This document shows, piece by piece, positions 53,221 through 53,330 of a stretch of DNA of 53,330 bases. The position numbers were made by a program, and so were the translations under genes. The DNA comes from Daldinia sp. FL1419 (taxonomy: Eukaryota > Ascomycota > Sordariomycetes > Xylariales > Hypoxylaceae), in contig MU623525.1 in the NCBI GenBank assembly GCA_025201765.1, forward strand, positions 1 through 53,330, read 5' to 3'. The notes beneath the pieces are model-generated. The model saw nothing but the letters and a program-made list of their open reading frames with translations, was not told the origin of the DNA and made no database searches. Within the stretch, counting starts at the first letter, position 1, and every line of letters begins with the position of its first letter.

Positions 53221-53231
53221 GCCCCCCCCCC
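53190..53231 (+). repeat. A29 tract followed by a C run
   Basis: An uninterrupted run of 29 A at 53190-53218, then CTG and a run of 10 C. Homopolymers of this length are mutation-prone and may be miscounted. An A tail could mark a retroposed copy on the left, but no element is recognised. Confidence 0.8.
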
Positions 53232-53330
53232 AGAGTACTATGGCAAAGTCAAGAGAATATATAGCGATCTAGTGCGGGGAATATGGACCGCGACGGTGGC
53301 GACAAATATATAGTTTTGTTGTGGCGGGGA

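Overview
The window is nuclear DNA of a filamentous ascomycete (Pezizomycotina, most likely a Sordariomycete). The evidence is short introns (about 50-150 nt) with GTRAGT-like donors, CTAAC/TACTAAC branch points and YAG acceptors, single-gene transcription units, typical fungal proteins (UTP12, ARPC2, TFG2, a SEL1-repeat protein, DUF6594, TPR-CHAT), and intergenic DNA rich in CCTAGGTAGG-type microsatellites. The genus cannot be fixed from the sequence alone.

Left end (1-3288): the 3' tail of an unidentified reading frame, an AT-rich block, then a long gene-free leader. Housekeeping block (3289-16673): a RING-H2 protein, a small doubtful ORF, an aminoglycoside-phosphotransferase-fold enzyme with a C-terminal peroxisomal AKL signal, the SSU-processome WD40 protein UTP12, the Arp2/3 subunit ARPC2 (divergent from UTP12 across a 377-bp promoter with GATA and CGTAACTG repeats), a Cys/His-rich coiled-coil protein and a proline-rich protein of unknown function.

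Accessory block (18984-27922): a caspase-fold (C14) protease with a DUF4384-like C-terminal region and, by my splice model, a small SH3-like tail; a DUF6594 membrane protein; and a convergent TPR-CHAT protease. Two different caspase-clan proteases flanking a membrane protein within 9 kb is the most interesting arrangement here. It recalls fungal protease/effector cell-death gene pairs, but the functional link is my inference.

Second housekeeping block (28590-38315): a HAD phosphatase-like protein, TFIIF beta (TFG2), a five-CCCH zinc-finger protein (ZC3H3-like, divergent from TFG2), and a SEL1-repeat protein with unusually long introns. Right part (38316-53330): a 7.8-kb gene-free, microsatellite-rich tract, a membrane-anchored bZIP transcription factor with a probable 475-nt 5'-leader intron, and about 5 kb of gene-poor sequence holding only fragments of possible genes.

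Gene models were rebuilt by hand by joining exons in phase. Exon coordinates are in the entries. Names rest on recognised family motifs, not on a database search.
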